Source: an uncultured Enterobacter sp. (GTDB lineage Bacteria; Pseudomonadota; Gammaproteobacteria; Enterobacterales; Enterobacteriaceae). From it: a stretch of 33,980 bases of DNA. This document shows, one piece after another, positions 22,553 through 30,815 of the stretch; position 1 is the first letter of the stretch, and the number at the start of each line of letters is the position of its first letter. The translations under genes and the position numbers were made by a program. The stretch lies in assembly GCA_946477805.1 (NCBI GenBank), contig CAMKZP010000003.1, positions 1-33,980 of the forward strand, written 5' to 3'. Under the pieces are notes generated by a model. It worked only from the letters and a program-made list of their open reading frames with translations, was not told the DNA's origin and made no database searches.

Positions 22553-23166
22553 GCGCCCTCTCCCTTAGCGAGGAGCGCCCTCGCCTCGTCCCTGCAGTCT
22601 CCCTGCTCCGCCACTTTCCCGAGTGCCTGCTTCAGGCGCAAGTTGCCGCGTATCACGTCGTGGCCTGCCTGACAGTAGACCACCAGGGACGGCACGCTGG
22701 TGATGCCGTACTCGCGGTAGCGGGTGGGATCAATGGCCACGCCGGAGGCGCTGCCGTCCTGGACCAGCGACATGACCGCATCAGCGGTCGCTTTCATGTC
22801 GTTCCTGACCATCCCGCGCAGCACGGCGGGGATATCGTAGCGACGTGCCTCGGTCAGCATGCGCTTCAGCCCGGTTTCCGGAATGGCAAAGGAGACGAAA
22901 TACAGCGCCCCGTGCGTGGGCTTATCCTGCTGAGCCTCCTGCTGGCGCTGCTTCAGATCGCCAATAAAGCGGGTGTCGTCCGCTGACAGCGGATTTTGCT
23001 GTACCTGCCGCGAAAGCATGTCACCCAGCGCGCCGCGATCCTGCTGGCGCAGCTGCTGGCTGAAGGTTTCCTGGTCGCGGATAAACGCGCGGTCTGACTC
23101 AGTGTCTGCAGACGCTGTGCCGCAGAGCGTTACCAGCAGTAATCCTGATACGTTCCTGATATTCAT
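22549..23166 (-). CDS. trbC: TrbC periplasmic pilus assembly protein
   Basis: This 205-residue periplasmic protein is essential for F-pilus assembly and is known to interact with TraW. It has a signal peptide (NVSGLLLVTLCGTASA), then a helical region (SQQLRQQDRGALGDMLSRQV) and a thioredoxin-like C-terminal domain beginning HGALYFVSFAIPETGLKRML. The stretch TSVPSLVVYCQ is the cis-proline strand. It lies between traU and traN as in F and overlaps traN by 4 bases. Confidence 0.96.
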   Translation of the reverse strand: MNIRNVSGLLLVTLCGTASADTESDRAFIRDQETFSQQLRQQDRGALGDMLSRQVQQNPLSADDTRFIGDLKQRQQEAQQDKPTHGALYFVSFAIPETGLKRMLTEARRYDIPAVLRGMVRNDMKATADAVMSLVQDGSASGVAIDPTRYREYGITSVPSLVVYCQAGHDVIRGNLRLKQALGKVAEQGDCRDEARALLAKGEGA

Positions 23167-23180
23167 GAGGGGTCCTTTTC

Positions 23181-24167
23181 TCAGAGGAAGACGCAGTTAC
23201 GCTTGCGCCAGAGCAGATAGCCGTAGTTTTTCTTCGTGTTCGGCGGGTTACGTCCCGCTTCCCAGCGGGTCACCGTCCGGCCGAAGGGATGGCACTGCGC
23301 CACGTCCGGATGGGTGTTCACCATCTGATAGCGCCAGCGCGTCTTGGGGATGATCGGGGAGGGATATTCGTTACAGACTTTCGTATCCTCACCGATGCTT
23401 TCCATGATTTGTCCCTGGCGGTGCAGCTTGAACGCCATACGCTCGCTGACCAGCACCGACGACTGCAGAGGGCTGGACTCGTTGCTCACCCAGCCGTTGA
23501 AGGGATACATCGAACCCTGAGAGCCGGCACACCAGAACAGCGCATCCACGGCGGTTTTCGCCGCGCTGGCAATGGCATCCGCCGCGCACGCGCCCTGGGC
23601 GACAGGGTTGGCAAAAACGACCGCCTCCGGGTTGAGGATGGAGGTCAGGGCGCTGTCCCCCCAGGTCGGGTCGATCTCGGACAGGTAGCCAATGTCCAGG
23701 TCCCCGCCCTCGAGACACCCCACGGAGGTGATGATGTTCAGCCAGTACGTCAGCGGGTACTTGTACCAGTGGACGTGGTAGAACGCGCCGTTAACCGCCT
23801 TGTCATCTTTCTTCGCGGTTCCCATGCCCATTTTGCCGAGGTTAATGGAGAAGCCGCCGAGGTTCACCATGCAGCCCGGCGATCGGGTCACGTCGGTCAG
23901 CGCCATCGGCTCCCAGTACCCGATGGCGAGGCCAATACGCGCCACCGGCGTCATCGGGCAGATCTGGATGGGGCTGCCGGGATTCTTCGTGTCGGGCAGG
24001 TCTCCCCCCGTTACCGCGGTGCTGCCGAGCGAAAGCGGAAACATGCAGCGCCAGCAGATATCGGTGATCGGATTGACGAAATTGCCGTCGCAGGCGGCGT
24101 CGGCTGCAGCGATCTGGCTGTTTCCCCAGAGCAGCAGCCCGATGAGTGCGGTGAACAGCGTCCTCAT
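23181..24167 (-). CDS. traU: TraU mating channel protein
   Basis: This 328-residue periplasmic protein is needed for DNA transfer and for pilus assembly (F TraU is 330). It has a signal peptide (LFTALIGLLLWGNSQIAAA), then CDGNFVNPITDICWRCMFPL, a family hallmark with paired cysteines. Other conserved parts include PVARIGLAIGYWEPMALTD and the C-terminal YGYLLWRKRNC. The open frame extends to 24407, but the start is ATG 24167, overlapping the traW stop by 4 bases (ATGA) and preceding the signal peptide directly. Confidence 0.97.
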   Translation of the reverse strand: MRTLFTALIGLLLWGNSQIAAADAACDGNFVNPITDICWRCMFPLSLGSTAVTGGDLPDTKNPGSPIQICPMTPVARIGLAIGYWEPMALTDVTRSPGCMVNLGGFSINLGKMGMGTAKKDDKAVNGAFYHVHWYKYPLTYWLNIITSVGCLEGGDLDIGYLSEIDPTWGDSALTSILNPEAVVFANPVAQGACAADAIASAAKTAVDALFWCAGSQGSMYPFNGWVSNESSPLQSSVLVSERMAFKLHRQGQIMESIGEDTKVCNEYPSPIIPKTRWRYQMVNTHPDVAQCHPFGRTVTRWEAGRNPPNTKKNYGYLLWRKRNCVFL

Positions 24168-24814
24168 GGCGTACCTCCCGCATCGTACTTCGTCATCTCC
24201 GGCGGGATAATTTCCACCTGCAGGCGCAGGCCGCTCGGTGCAGCCGTCACCCGCGCCGGGACCTGGCTGATGCCAAAGCGCGCGGTGAGCGCACCGTTCT
24301 GATCGAAGAAGATCCGGCTGTCGAGCGCCTCCGAGGTCTGCGGAATATTGCCCTTCACCAGGATAATGCGCGATACGAGCGTGGTGGGCTTCTGGCGTCC
24401 GGCCCACGCCAGCTGGTCGCGGTCATCGCCGTCGATAAACAGCAGCGTCTGGTTAAAGGGCACCACCTCCAGCGGGTTAAACACCTGTCCGGCGCGGGCG
24501 AAGACGTTGCCGTGGCCGTCGGCCAGGTCCCTGTCCACCCGCACGCTCGGATCAAACCAGCGCTTCTCGTAGCGCACCGCGCGAGTGATGCCCGCCACGG
24601 GCGGCGGGCGCTGGCTGTTGCGCACCACCCGCTCCCTGAACTCCCCCATCTTTTTGTCCATTTCACCGGACTGCTGCAGCGCCTGCAGGCGCCCTTCAAT
24701 CACGGTCAGCATGTCCGGCTCGGCCACCGGCCACAGGTCGCCCCAGGTACCAAGATCTGACGCGGCCGTGACGGAACTCAGCAGCATCAGGCTCAGGGCA
24801 AGGGCGCGCGTCAC
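24164..24814 (-). CDS. traW: TraW pilus assembly protein
   Basis: This 216-residue periplasmic protein acts with TrbC in pilus assembly (F TraW is 210). It has a short signal peptide, then ASDLGTWGDLWPVAEPDMLT, almost the same as F. Other conserved parts are RWFDPSVRVDRDLAD, NPLEVVPFNQTLLFI and the C-terminal FGISQVPARV. It overlaps trbI and traU by 4 bases each, as expected for coupled translation. Confidence 0.96.
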   Translation of the reverse strand: MTRALALSLMLLSSVTAASDLGTWGDLWPVAEPDMLTVIEGRLQALQQSGEMDKKMGEFRERVVRNSQRPPPVAGITRAVRYEKRWFDPSVRVDRDLADGHGNVFARAGQVFNPLEVVPFNQTLLFIDGDDRDQLAWAGRQKPTTLVSRIILVKGNIPQTSEALDSRIFFDQNGALTARFGISQVPARVTAAPSGLRLQVEIIPPEMTKYDAGGTP

Positions 24815-25158
24815 GCCCCCTCCTTCATCCGGCGGGCCACGTCGGTCTGGATTTCCCGCGTGATGTCGGGCGCGCCCTGCACCACGGCGGGAGCGACCAG
24901 GATCAGGCCACGATGGCGCACCTGCCAGTCGCGCAGGCTGGCCTCCAGCGAGGCGTTAAAGCGCTCCGAGAGCGCCTTCGTCTGCGCCTCGTCGAGCGAC
25001 AGGCGGCTCGCGCTGTCGAAGAAGGCATCCACGGTCGACTTCATGTTAAAGGCGGCCACGACGGGCATACTGAGGCGGCAGGTCAGCCAGCTGACGCCCG
25101 CGCTGGCAAGCAGCGTGCCGGCAATCAGCGAGGCAGCGATCAACGTGCGTTTTTTCAT
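24811..25158 (-). CDS. trbI: TrbI inner-membrane protein
   Basis: This 115-residue protein (F TrbI is 128) has one N-terminal membrane segment (LIAASLIAGTLLASAGVSWL) and a periplasmic helical domain. It contains FFDSASRLSLDEAQTKALSE and SLRDWQVRHRGLILVAPAVV, typical of the family. In F it affects pilus outgrowth and retraction but is not essential. It overlaps traC and traW by 4 bases each, and the order traC-trbI-traW-traU matches F. Confidence 0.93.
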   Translation of the reverse strand: MKKRTLIAASLIAGTLLASAGVSWLTCRLSMPVVAAFNMKSTVDAFFDSASRLSLDEAQTKALSERFNASLEASLRDWQVRHRGLILVAPAVVQGAPDITREIQTDVARRMKEGA

Positions 25159-27791
25159 GCTGTTTTCTTCCCTTCATGTTCTTCCAGCCAGCGCTCCAGC
25201 GAGGCCATCTCCGGTCCGGACTTTTTCCAGGCCAGCTCCCATACCGCTTCATGAATGCTTGCGCCCTCGCGGCGGCGCTGCTGCACAAACTCGAAGTCCG
25301 GGCCGTCGGAGGAGTACATAGCCCGGCTGAGCGGGTCGACGAACAGGCGGTGCCAGGACGTGAGGTGCTCAACCGAAAGCATGAAGCTGCTGAACCAGTT
25401 GTCCTTGGCGCTGCCAAAACGGGCAATCATGTCGCGCTGCAGCTGAGAGTACTGGTCCGGGTACAGCTGGTTGTACTTGGCAAACTCCTTAGCCGACTGC
25501 TTGAGGATAATTTTGTAGGACGAGTTCCCCCAGGCCGCGCGGGCGGCGCTGGAGGCGGTCTCCGAGTCGAAGTCGACGATGTTCTGCGTGATGGTGATGT
25601 ACGAGCCGGTGTAGCGACGCGCGGTGCGGTAGCCCTTCTCAATGAAGGTCCCGACCTTGTCATTTTTAAAGTCCAGCAGGCGCCAGCCTTCATCGATAAC
25701 GTTCAGCTTCTTCAGGCTGCGCGGCGTGCGGTACATGCGGTTCTCGATATAGAGAATGAGCGAGAACATGACCGCCACCAGGAGGGACGGCCTGTCCTCC
25801 AGCCCGCCCAGCTCCAGCACCACCATCCGGGCGTCGTCCCTCAGGGACGGCTCGTCGGAGTTAAAGTAGCTGCCGTACACGCCGTCACGGGTGTACTGGT
25901 TCAGCAGCACCACCATCTCATCGAGACGGCTGCGGATGGTCGGAGAGCCTTCATACTCTTCGCTGTCGCGGGCCATCTTCAGGTAGTCCACCACGTCATC
26001 GATACGCGCCTGGTTTTTCTTCGTCAGCCAGGTGGCCTTCACCGCCTTGAGCAGCAGGCCTTCATGCACCTCGTCGAGGTTGCCGTTGGGGCTGGCCATG
26101 ACCGACAACTGGTCACGCAGGCGCTCGGCCATCTCGTCGATGTTGTCGTCCGTAATGTTGGCGAACGGGTTGAACTTCAGCGTTTCGCCGTCGAGGTATA
26201 CCCCGCCCATGTTCTCGCACAGGGACTTGTAGCCGTCGCCCATGTCGAACACCACGGCAAAGCCGCCGGAGTCGATAACGCTGCGTATCAGGGGCTGGAT
26301 AAGCCCGGTCTTACCGGCCCCCGAGGTGCCGCACACCGCCATGTTGAAGTTGGTGTTGCCCATGCCGCGGCTGAACAGGTCGATGAACGCCAGCTGGTTG
26401 CGGTAGGTCGGCGCCAGCAGGCCGGAGGAGGTAAGCGGGCTGTCCGCCACTACCGGCATCAGGTTGGCCACGTTGAAGCTTTCCGCGCGCTGCACCACCC
26501 CGGACTCTCGCAGCTGCTTAAAGAGGCCGCCGCCCGCCAGAAAAGGCAGATTCACGAGGAAGTTGCGCATATGGTTAAAGCGCGGGGAAATCAGCTCAAA
26601 GCCGTTCTTACGAAAGCTGTTCAGCACGTCCTGCTCCACCTTCAGCGCGACCTCCTGGTCGTCGCGGCAGAAGACGGTCATGTTCAGGAAGTAGCTCACC
26701 AGCGAGGACTGCCCCGAAGACAGACGCTGGCGCAGATCGCCCCACTCCTTCGCCTCCTGTTCCACGCCCGGAAAGAACTTGGCATAGCTGGTTTTGGACT
26801 TTTTCTCGAGATCCATAAACTTCAGGTTGGCCTCGTTCTGCGCCTTCACCTGATCCTCAACGCTCAGGACCAGCGTCAGGATAAACGGGCACGATACGGA
26901 CAGCTCCGGGTTGAGCAGGTTGCTGTAGTTGTCGGCCATGTTCCACAGGAAGGCCATCTCCGGGTTTTTGGTCAGCTGGAAGTTCATGATGCGCGCGGCG
27001 CTGTTGCGGCCGTTTTCGCGCAGGCCCAGCGTCATATGGTCGGCTTTTACCTTCAGGTCAAAGGTGTCGTCCACGCACTGGTAGTTCAGATCCTTGAGCG
27101 GGTCGAGCTCGCGCGCCGTCGGATACAGCGCGTCGGGGTTGTGGTTAATCATCTCGCCCGCGATGCGGATAAAGACGTCCGCATCCACGCTGCGCGTGGC
27201 GATCTGCGCCCCCTGCAGCGAGGCGCGGATAATCTTCACCTGGTTCTCCATCTCCATCACGCTGGCCTTGCTGCCGCGCTTGCGGGGCACGCTGCAGGAG
27301 ATGTAGACGCGATAGTTGCGCAGCGTCAACGGCAGGTTCAGGTGCTCAGGTAGCGGGAAACCCTCCTCTGCGGCCTTCAGATAGTAGGCGCGTGTGATGG
27401 CGTTAAATTTTTCGGCCTGCTCACCCGTCCAGGAGAGCTCGCGCAGGCCGTATTCGATGTCGTGTCCGACCAGGTTGCTGGATACCAGATGGATGGCAAC
27501 GGGCACTTCGCGGGGCAGCTTGGTGCGCATCAGGTTTTCCAGCGACGAGACGATGGTCTCGTTGGCACCGTTGATGGGCTGCGCCTCCAGCATGAAGCCC
27601 ATCGTTTTCTCGTTCATGAAGAGACCGGTCTCGGCGTCGTAGTCGCGGTACGGCAGCAGGCGGCTGAACTGCGGGAAGCGCATCTGGCCGAGGACGTCGT
27701 TCGCCTCAGAGGACTCATCGGGCATCTTCAGCGCCGTCAGCAGCGAGTTGACCGTGCGGGTGACGGTATCCAGGGGATTACTCACGGCCAT
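25155..27791 (-). CDS. traC: TraC VirB4-type pilus assembly ATPase
   Basis: This 878-residue ATPase (F TraC is 875) sits at the inner-membrane base of the secretion system and powers pilus biogenesis. Walker A is GTSGAGKT at 488-495. Walker B is KLNVIDEGWRLLDF near residue 700. The N-terminus (FPQFSRLLPYRDYD) and the C-terminal PLSRAMYSSDGPDFEFVQQ are nearly as in F. Its start overlaps the upstream 174-residue membrane protein gene by 14 bases. Confidence 0.98.
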   Translation of the reverse strand: MAVSNPLDTVTRTVNSLLTALKMPDESSEANDVLGQMRFPQFSRLLPYRDYDAETGLFMNEKTMGFMLEAQPINGANETIVSSLENLMRTKLPREVPVAIHLVSSNLVGHDIEYGLRELSWTGEQAEKFNAITRAYYLKAAEEGFPLPEHLNLPLTLRNYRVYISCSVPRKRGSKASVMEMENQVKIIRASLQGAQIATRSVDADVFIRIAGEMINHNPDALYPTARELDPLKDLNYQCVDDTFDLKVKADHMTLGLRENGRNSAARIMNFQLTKNPEMAFLWNMADNYSNLLNPELSVSCPFILTLVLSVEDQVKAQNEANLKFMDLEKKSKTSYAKFFPGVEQEAKEWGDLRQRLSSGQSSLVSYFLNMTVFCRDDQEVALKVEQDVLNSFRKNGFELISPRFNHMRNFLVNLPFLAGGGLFKQLRESGVVQRAESFNVANLMPVVADSPLTSSGLLAPTYRNQLAFIDLFSRGMGNTNFNMAVCGTSGAGKTGLIQPLIRSVIDSGGFAVVFDMGDGYKSLCENMGGVYLDGETLKFNPFANITDDNIDEMAERLRDQLSVMASPNGNLDEVHEGLLLKAVKATWLTKKNQARIDDVVDYLKMARDSEEYEGSPTIRSRLDEMVVLLNQYTRDGVYGSYFNSDEPSLRDDARMVVLELGGLEDRPSLLVAVMFSLILYIENRMYRTPRSLKKLNVIDEGWRLLDFKNDKVGTFIEKGYRTARRYTGSYITITQNIVDFDSETASSAARAAWGNSSYKIILKQSAKEFAKYNQLYPDQYSQLQRDMIARFGSAKDNWFSSFMLSVEHLTSWHRLFVDPLSRAMYSSDGPDFEFVQQRRREGASIHEAVWELAWKKSGPEMASLERWLEEHEGKKTA

Positions 27792-28302
27792 CCTCCTTTT
27801 TGCCTGCAGGTGTACCGTAGCGAACCAGATCTGAACGCAACTGACCGTACAGCCTGAAGACAGGTCTGCGTTTCATTAGCAGCGCCAGTCCGGCAAAGAC
27901 GATGGACATCACCAGCCATATCCCTTTACCAGTGCTCAGCACGCCGTCTATATGCGCGGCATATCCGTTTGCATCGGTGATAACGCTCTCCTGCTTCTGG
28001 CATATGGCATAAAATGCGACAGGCGCGCTGCCGGCAGTCGACTTATCTTTCACAAGTGCAGGATTAAAAGGCGGGAAAGGCTCATCCCGGCAGATTAACA
28101 GGCGGTATTCACCGGGGCTGACGTCACGGGTGACGGAGGCGATTTCACGCGCCAGTTCCTTTCCGGGAGTGGAGTTATCCAGCCGGAACAGCAGAACAAT
28201 CAGCAGCATCAGCGTGGCCGCAGGCAAAATAACGGCATACGTCAGCAGCCATGCAAGCCACTTAACGGCGTATAAGGATCTGGACACAAGCTTAAGCATC
28301 AT
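27778..28302 (-). CDS. unknown membrane protein upstream of traC
   Basis: I do not recognise this 174-residue protein. An N-terminal membrane segment (WLLTYAVILPAATLMLLIVL, residues ~17-38) is followed by a roughly 85-residue soluble, probably periplasmic domain with two cysteines (LLICRDEPFPPF, FYAICQKQ). A second membrane segment (GIWLVMSIVFAGLALLM) and a basic cytoplasmic tail end it. The start is ATG 28302, 8 bases after GGAGG. A GTG at 28311 is too close to that site. It overlaps the P-loop gene by 11 bases and traC by 14, so it is translated as part of the operon. F has unnamed small genes in this interval. A role in the secretion complex or its regulation is only a guess. Confidence 0.75.
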   Translation of the reverse strand: MMLKLVSRSLYAVKWLAWLLTYAVILPAATLMLLIVLLFRLDNSTPGKELAREIASVTRDVSPGEYRLLICRDEPFPPFNPALVKDKSTAGSAPVAFYAICQKQESVITDANGYAAHIDGVLSTGKGIWLVMSIVFAGLALLMKRRPVFRLYGQLRSDLVRYGTPAGKKEDGRE

Positions 28303-28510
28303 TTTCTGCACCTCCGCCTTTCAGCGGGAACCAGACGTTGCAGTTTTCTCTGATAGTCTTTGCCTGCCTTTCGTTATCGGATTTGAGCAACTCTTCCCGC
28401 TCGCGGCCTGTGCAATACGCCTTCAAAACCGCAGATGCGTACTGTGTTTTACCGCTTCCTGTACTGCCCACAACCATGAAATGTCCCTTCAAGTCTGTGC
28501 TCCTGCTCAT
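28292..28510 (-). CDS. 72-residue P-loop (Walker A) protein of unknown function
   Basis: The sequence MSRSTDLKGHFMVVGSTGSG continues with KTQYASAVLK, giving a perfect Walker A motif GSTGSGKT at residues 15-22. It is set in the strand-loop-helix context typical of VirB4/VirD4/HerA-type ATPases. The protein stops 50 residues later with no Walker B, so it cannot be a complete ATPase. The start, ATG 28510, overlaps the traR stop (ATGA) and follows GAGGTG. It ends within the next gene. Coupled overlaps on both sides and an open frame argue that it is expressed. It could be the shortened descendant of a larger ATPase, or a microprotein that binds nucleotide or a partner ATPase such as TraC or TraD. 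Confidence 0.72.
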   Translation of the reverse strand: MSRSTDLKGHFMVVGSTGSGKTQYASAVLKAYCTGREREELLKSDNERQAKTIRENCNVWFPLKGGGAENDA

Positions 28511-28737
28511 CCCCACCTCTGATACTGTTTTGACTGAAATTCCTGATGTTGCTGGCACGCCACGCATACCCGGACGCCGGGGATGGCTTCGCGCCGTCCC
28601 TGCGGAATGTCGCTCCCGCAGGTTTCACAATGGTTGAGACTCTGTCCCGTCGTCCCTGACCGCCCTCTGGCGGCCTGGATATGCAGCCGGGTCAGCAGAT
28701 CTTCCTGCTCCTGAAGCTGATCGAGTTCATCGGCCAT
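28507..28737 (-). CDS. traR: TraR, DksA-like RNA polymerase regulator
   Basis: This 76-residue zinc-finger protein of the TraR/DksA family binds the RNA polymerase secondary channel and mimics DksA plus ppGpp (shown for F TraR). The zinc ligands are C37, C40, C58 and C61 in HCETCGSDIPQGRREAIPGV and CVAC. The N-terminal acidic helix (MADELDQLQEQEDLLTRL) carries the residues that reach the polymerase active site. F TraR is 73 residues. The start is ATG 28737, after GGAGG; an upstream in-frame start at 28779 lacks a ribosome site. It is coupled to the P-loop gene downstream. Confidence 0.92.
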   Translation of the reverse strand: MADELDQLQEQEDLLTRLHIQAARGRSGTTGQSLNHCETCGSDIPQGRREAIPGVRVCVACQQHQEFQSKQYQRWG

Positions 28738-28862
28738 ATCGCCTCCTGCTCTGTGCCGTCCGGACACGCTACCGCCCATCCCTTTTCACGTTTCAGGGCA
28801 CGCGTGATAACGACAGATTGTTGCGTTGATAAAGGCCGCCACATCAGGTGGCGGGCAGAACG

Positions 28863-29402
28863 TCAGTTAACGCGGGGCTTGCCCCAGGCTGACGGTTTCA
28901 CCACGAAGAACACACGGCCTGGCTGGTGATACACGTCCTGCGTGTCGATATAGGGTGCAATCCAGAGTCCGGCGGTTTTCTCGCCCATGCGCAGCGGGCG
29001 CGGGTTCACGATGGAATCGTGTGTCGGCTGCGGTGCCACGACAGGAGCTGTGTTGTTCACGGGCTTCAGGTCAGCGGAGCGCGTAAACGGGTTAGCGACA
29101 AAATGTCCGCCGGATACTGACGCGCTTCCCGACGCAACGGACAGAGCAGGAACCGGAGGCGGCGTCAGCGGCTGCGCAGAGACCGTGCGGAAGTTACCCT
29201 CAGCCAGGCGTGGCAGCGCGGCCGCATCCGGCTTTACCGCGCTTGCCTCCAGTTGCTTAGCCTTCTCGTTGGCCCGCTCGATGGTTATGCAGGTGTCGGA
29301 TGTCGTTGCATTACACTCAAAGTCGCTCGCGGTACCGGCGCAGCCGGACAGCATCAGGATGCCGGCCAGTGAAAGTGCGAAGGGCAGTGTCTTGTTCATC
29401 AT
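28863..29402 (-). CDS. traV: TraV outer-membrane lipoprotein
   Basis: This 179-residue VirB7-like lipoprotein anchors TraK to the outer membrane in the core complex with TraB. The lipobox LSGC gives the acylated cysteine at 21. The mature part contains SDFECNATTSDTCITIERAN, with the paired cysteines typical of TraV. A proline-rich linker (PLTPPPVPALSV) and the C-terminal LWIAPYIDTQDVYHQPGRV are conserved. F TraV is 171. It lies directly after traB; traP, trbD and trbG of F are missing between them. Confidence 0.96.
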   Translation of the reverse strand: MMNKTLPFALSLAGILMLSGCAGTASDFECNATTSDTCITIERANEKAKQLEASAVKPDAAALPRLAEGNFRTVSAQPLTPPPVPALSVASGSASVSGGHFVANPFTRSADLKPVNNTAPVVAPQPTHDSIVNPRPLRMGEKTAGLWIAPYIDTQDVYHQPGRVFFVVKPSAWGKPRVN

Positions 29403-29420
29403 CGGTTCCTTTCCGTTGGG

Positions 29421-30815
29421 TTACTGAGAGCCTGCGGCTGGCATAAACTGGCTCTGGCTAAGCTTGCCCAGCTGGTTGAGCATCTGATCGGTGTTAAAAC
29501 CGTTCATGCCGCCCTGCGGCAGGGACGGAGGCGGCACGGGGCTGCGTTCAGCATCACCGGCGTTACTCCCCTCTTTTTCCTGCGCCAGCTCCTTGATGGT
29601 TTTCAGCTGGAAGCCGTCCTGGAAGACGACGGTCACCTCGTTACCTGCTCCAATCGGGATAACCGGGTGATACTGCTCAGCGCGCTTGATGTAGTAGTCG
29701 CTGAGGGTCTGCGCCGCTTTGGACGCGCCGCCGCCGATACCCATCTTCATGACATCACCCGCGCCCAGCGAGGCGGTGGCACCCAGGCCAACCGACGGCT
29801 GGGAGGCGCTCTGCACGCCCTGCCCGATGCCGTCAACAAAGCCTGCGCCCCACGCCCAGCCGAGGATTTTCCCGTTGCGCATGACCACTTCGCCTTTGAT
29901 ACCGTTCTTGCCCATGAAGCTGACGTGCCCCGCAATAGGCTGGTCGATGGTGACGCCGTGCTTCAGGCAGCTGATGTTGCGCGTGCGCACGATGGCGCGC
30001 TCGCTGGAGACGTCGCCCCAGGCCTCGAGTCCGATAAAGCAGCCGGTCAGGTCATAGTTTTTGCTGTTGGGCATCTCAACGTGTCCGGTGATGCGCAGCT
30101 GCATCGGCACCGTGGACTCGTTGCCGGTCACGGACGCGTTGGCGTCAGCGCCCTCAATGAGCATGGATTTGGCAAAGCTGCCGGACGGGATGTAAGGCAG
30201 GGCTGGCCCTTTTTTTTCCTCACGGCTGAACGTCTGGCGATGCAGCTGGTTAGGAACCGGTATGGGCTGGTACTGAACCTGAGGCGGCAGCGTTACGCCG
30301 TTGCCCGGATAGAACGCGGTCGGCGGGGGGACCGCGCCCTGCGTCTGCGGCGGGAAGGCCACAGGCTGTGGTTCACCCTCCGGACCTGGTGCAGGCACCG
30401 GCGGCTGCGGCGCGGGTTCACCGGAAGCGGTCACCGGTTTTACGCCCAGCGCGCTGACCTGCGCGGACAGCGCCGCGTTATCCTGGGTAAGTTTGTCTAT
30501 CTGGTGCTGGTAGTTGGCCTGCTCCTTACTGAGGAGGTCCAGCTCGAGGCGCATCTGCCCGTACTGTTTTTTCATGTCAGACGCTGTGGCCTGCATCTCC
30601 GTGGTAGCGTGCTGCTGCACCTTCGCGTCTAAGGTGCTGTCAACCACGCCCGTCATGTTCGGGGCAGGTTCGCTTTCGCCCTCCGCAGGAGAGGTACTGT
30701 CATAGCGAACTTCAGCCAGATACCAGCCGCCCCCGGCCACCACACCGACAGTGGCCAGCACGATCCCCAGCCAGAGAAACTGCTTTCGCTTCACAACCGA
30801 GTTAATACTGGCCAC
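29421..30815 (-). CDS. traB: TraB core-complex protein (VirB10-like)
   Basis: This 464-residue protein spans inner membrane, periplasm and outer membrane and forms the core complex with TraK and TraV (F TraB is 475). It has an inner-membrane segment at residues 13-32 (LWLGIVLATVGVVAGGGWYL), a coiled-coil (about residues 75-120) and a proline-rich stretch around 135-185. The VirB10-like beta domain contains IPSGSFAKSMLIEGADANAS and GWAWGAGFVDGIGQGVQSAS. The start is GTG at 30813-30815, reading MASINSVVKRKQ as in F. It overlaps traK by 14 bases. Confidence 0.97.
   Translation of the reverse strand: MASINSVVKRKQFLWLGIVLATVGVVAGGGWYLAEVRYDSTSPAEGESEPAPNMTGVVDSTLDAKVQQHATTEMQATASDMKKQYGQMRLELDLLSKEQANYQHQIDKLTQDNAALSAQVSALGVKPVTASGEPAPQPPVPAPGPEGEPQPVAFPPQTQGAVPPPTAFYPGNGVTLPPQVQYQPIPVPNQLHRQTFSREEKKGPALPYIPSGSFAKSMLIEGADANASVTGNESTVPMQLRITGHVEMPNSKNYDLTGCFIGLEAWGDVSSERAIVRTRNISCLKHGVTIDQPIAGHVSFMGKNGIKGEVVMRNGKILGWAWGAGFVDGIGQGVQSASQPSVGLGATASLGAGDVMKMGIGGGASKAAQTLSDYYIKRAEQYHPVIPIGAGNEVTVVFQDGFQLKTIKELAQEKEGSNAGDAERSPVPPPSLPQGGMNGFNTDQMLNQLGKLSQSQFMPAAGSQ

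Noticed and set aside
25176..27353. 725-codon plus-strand frame opposite traC
   Set aside because: Antisense shadow of an intact VirB4 ATPase gene. Composition is implausible and no motifs or ribosome site are seen.
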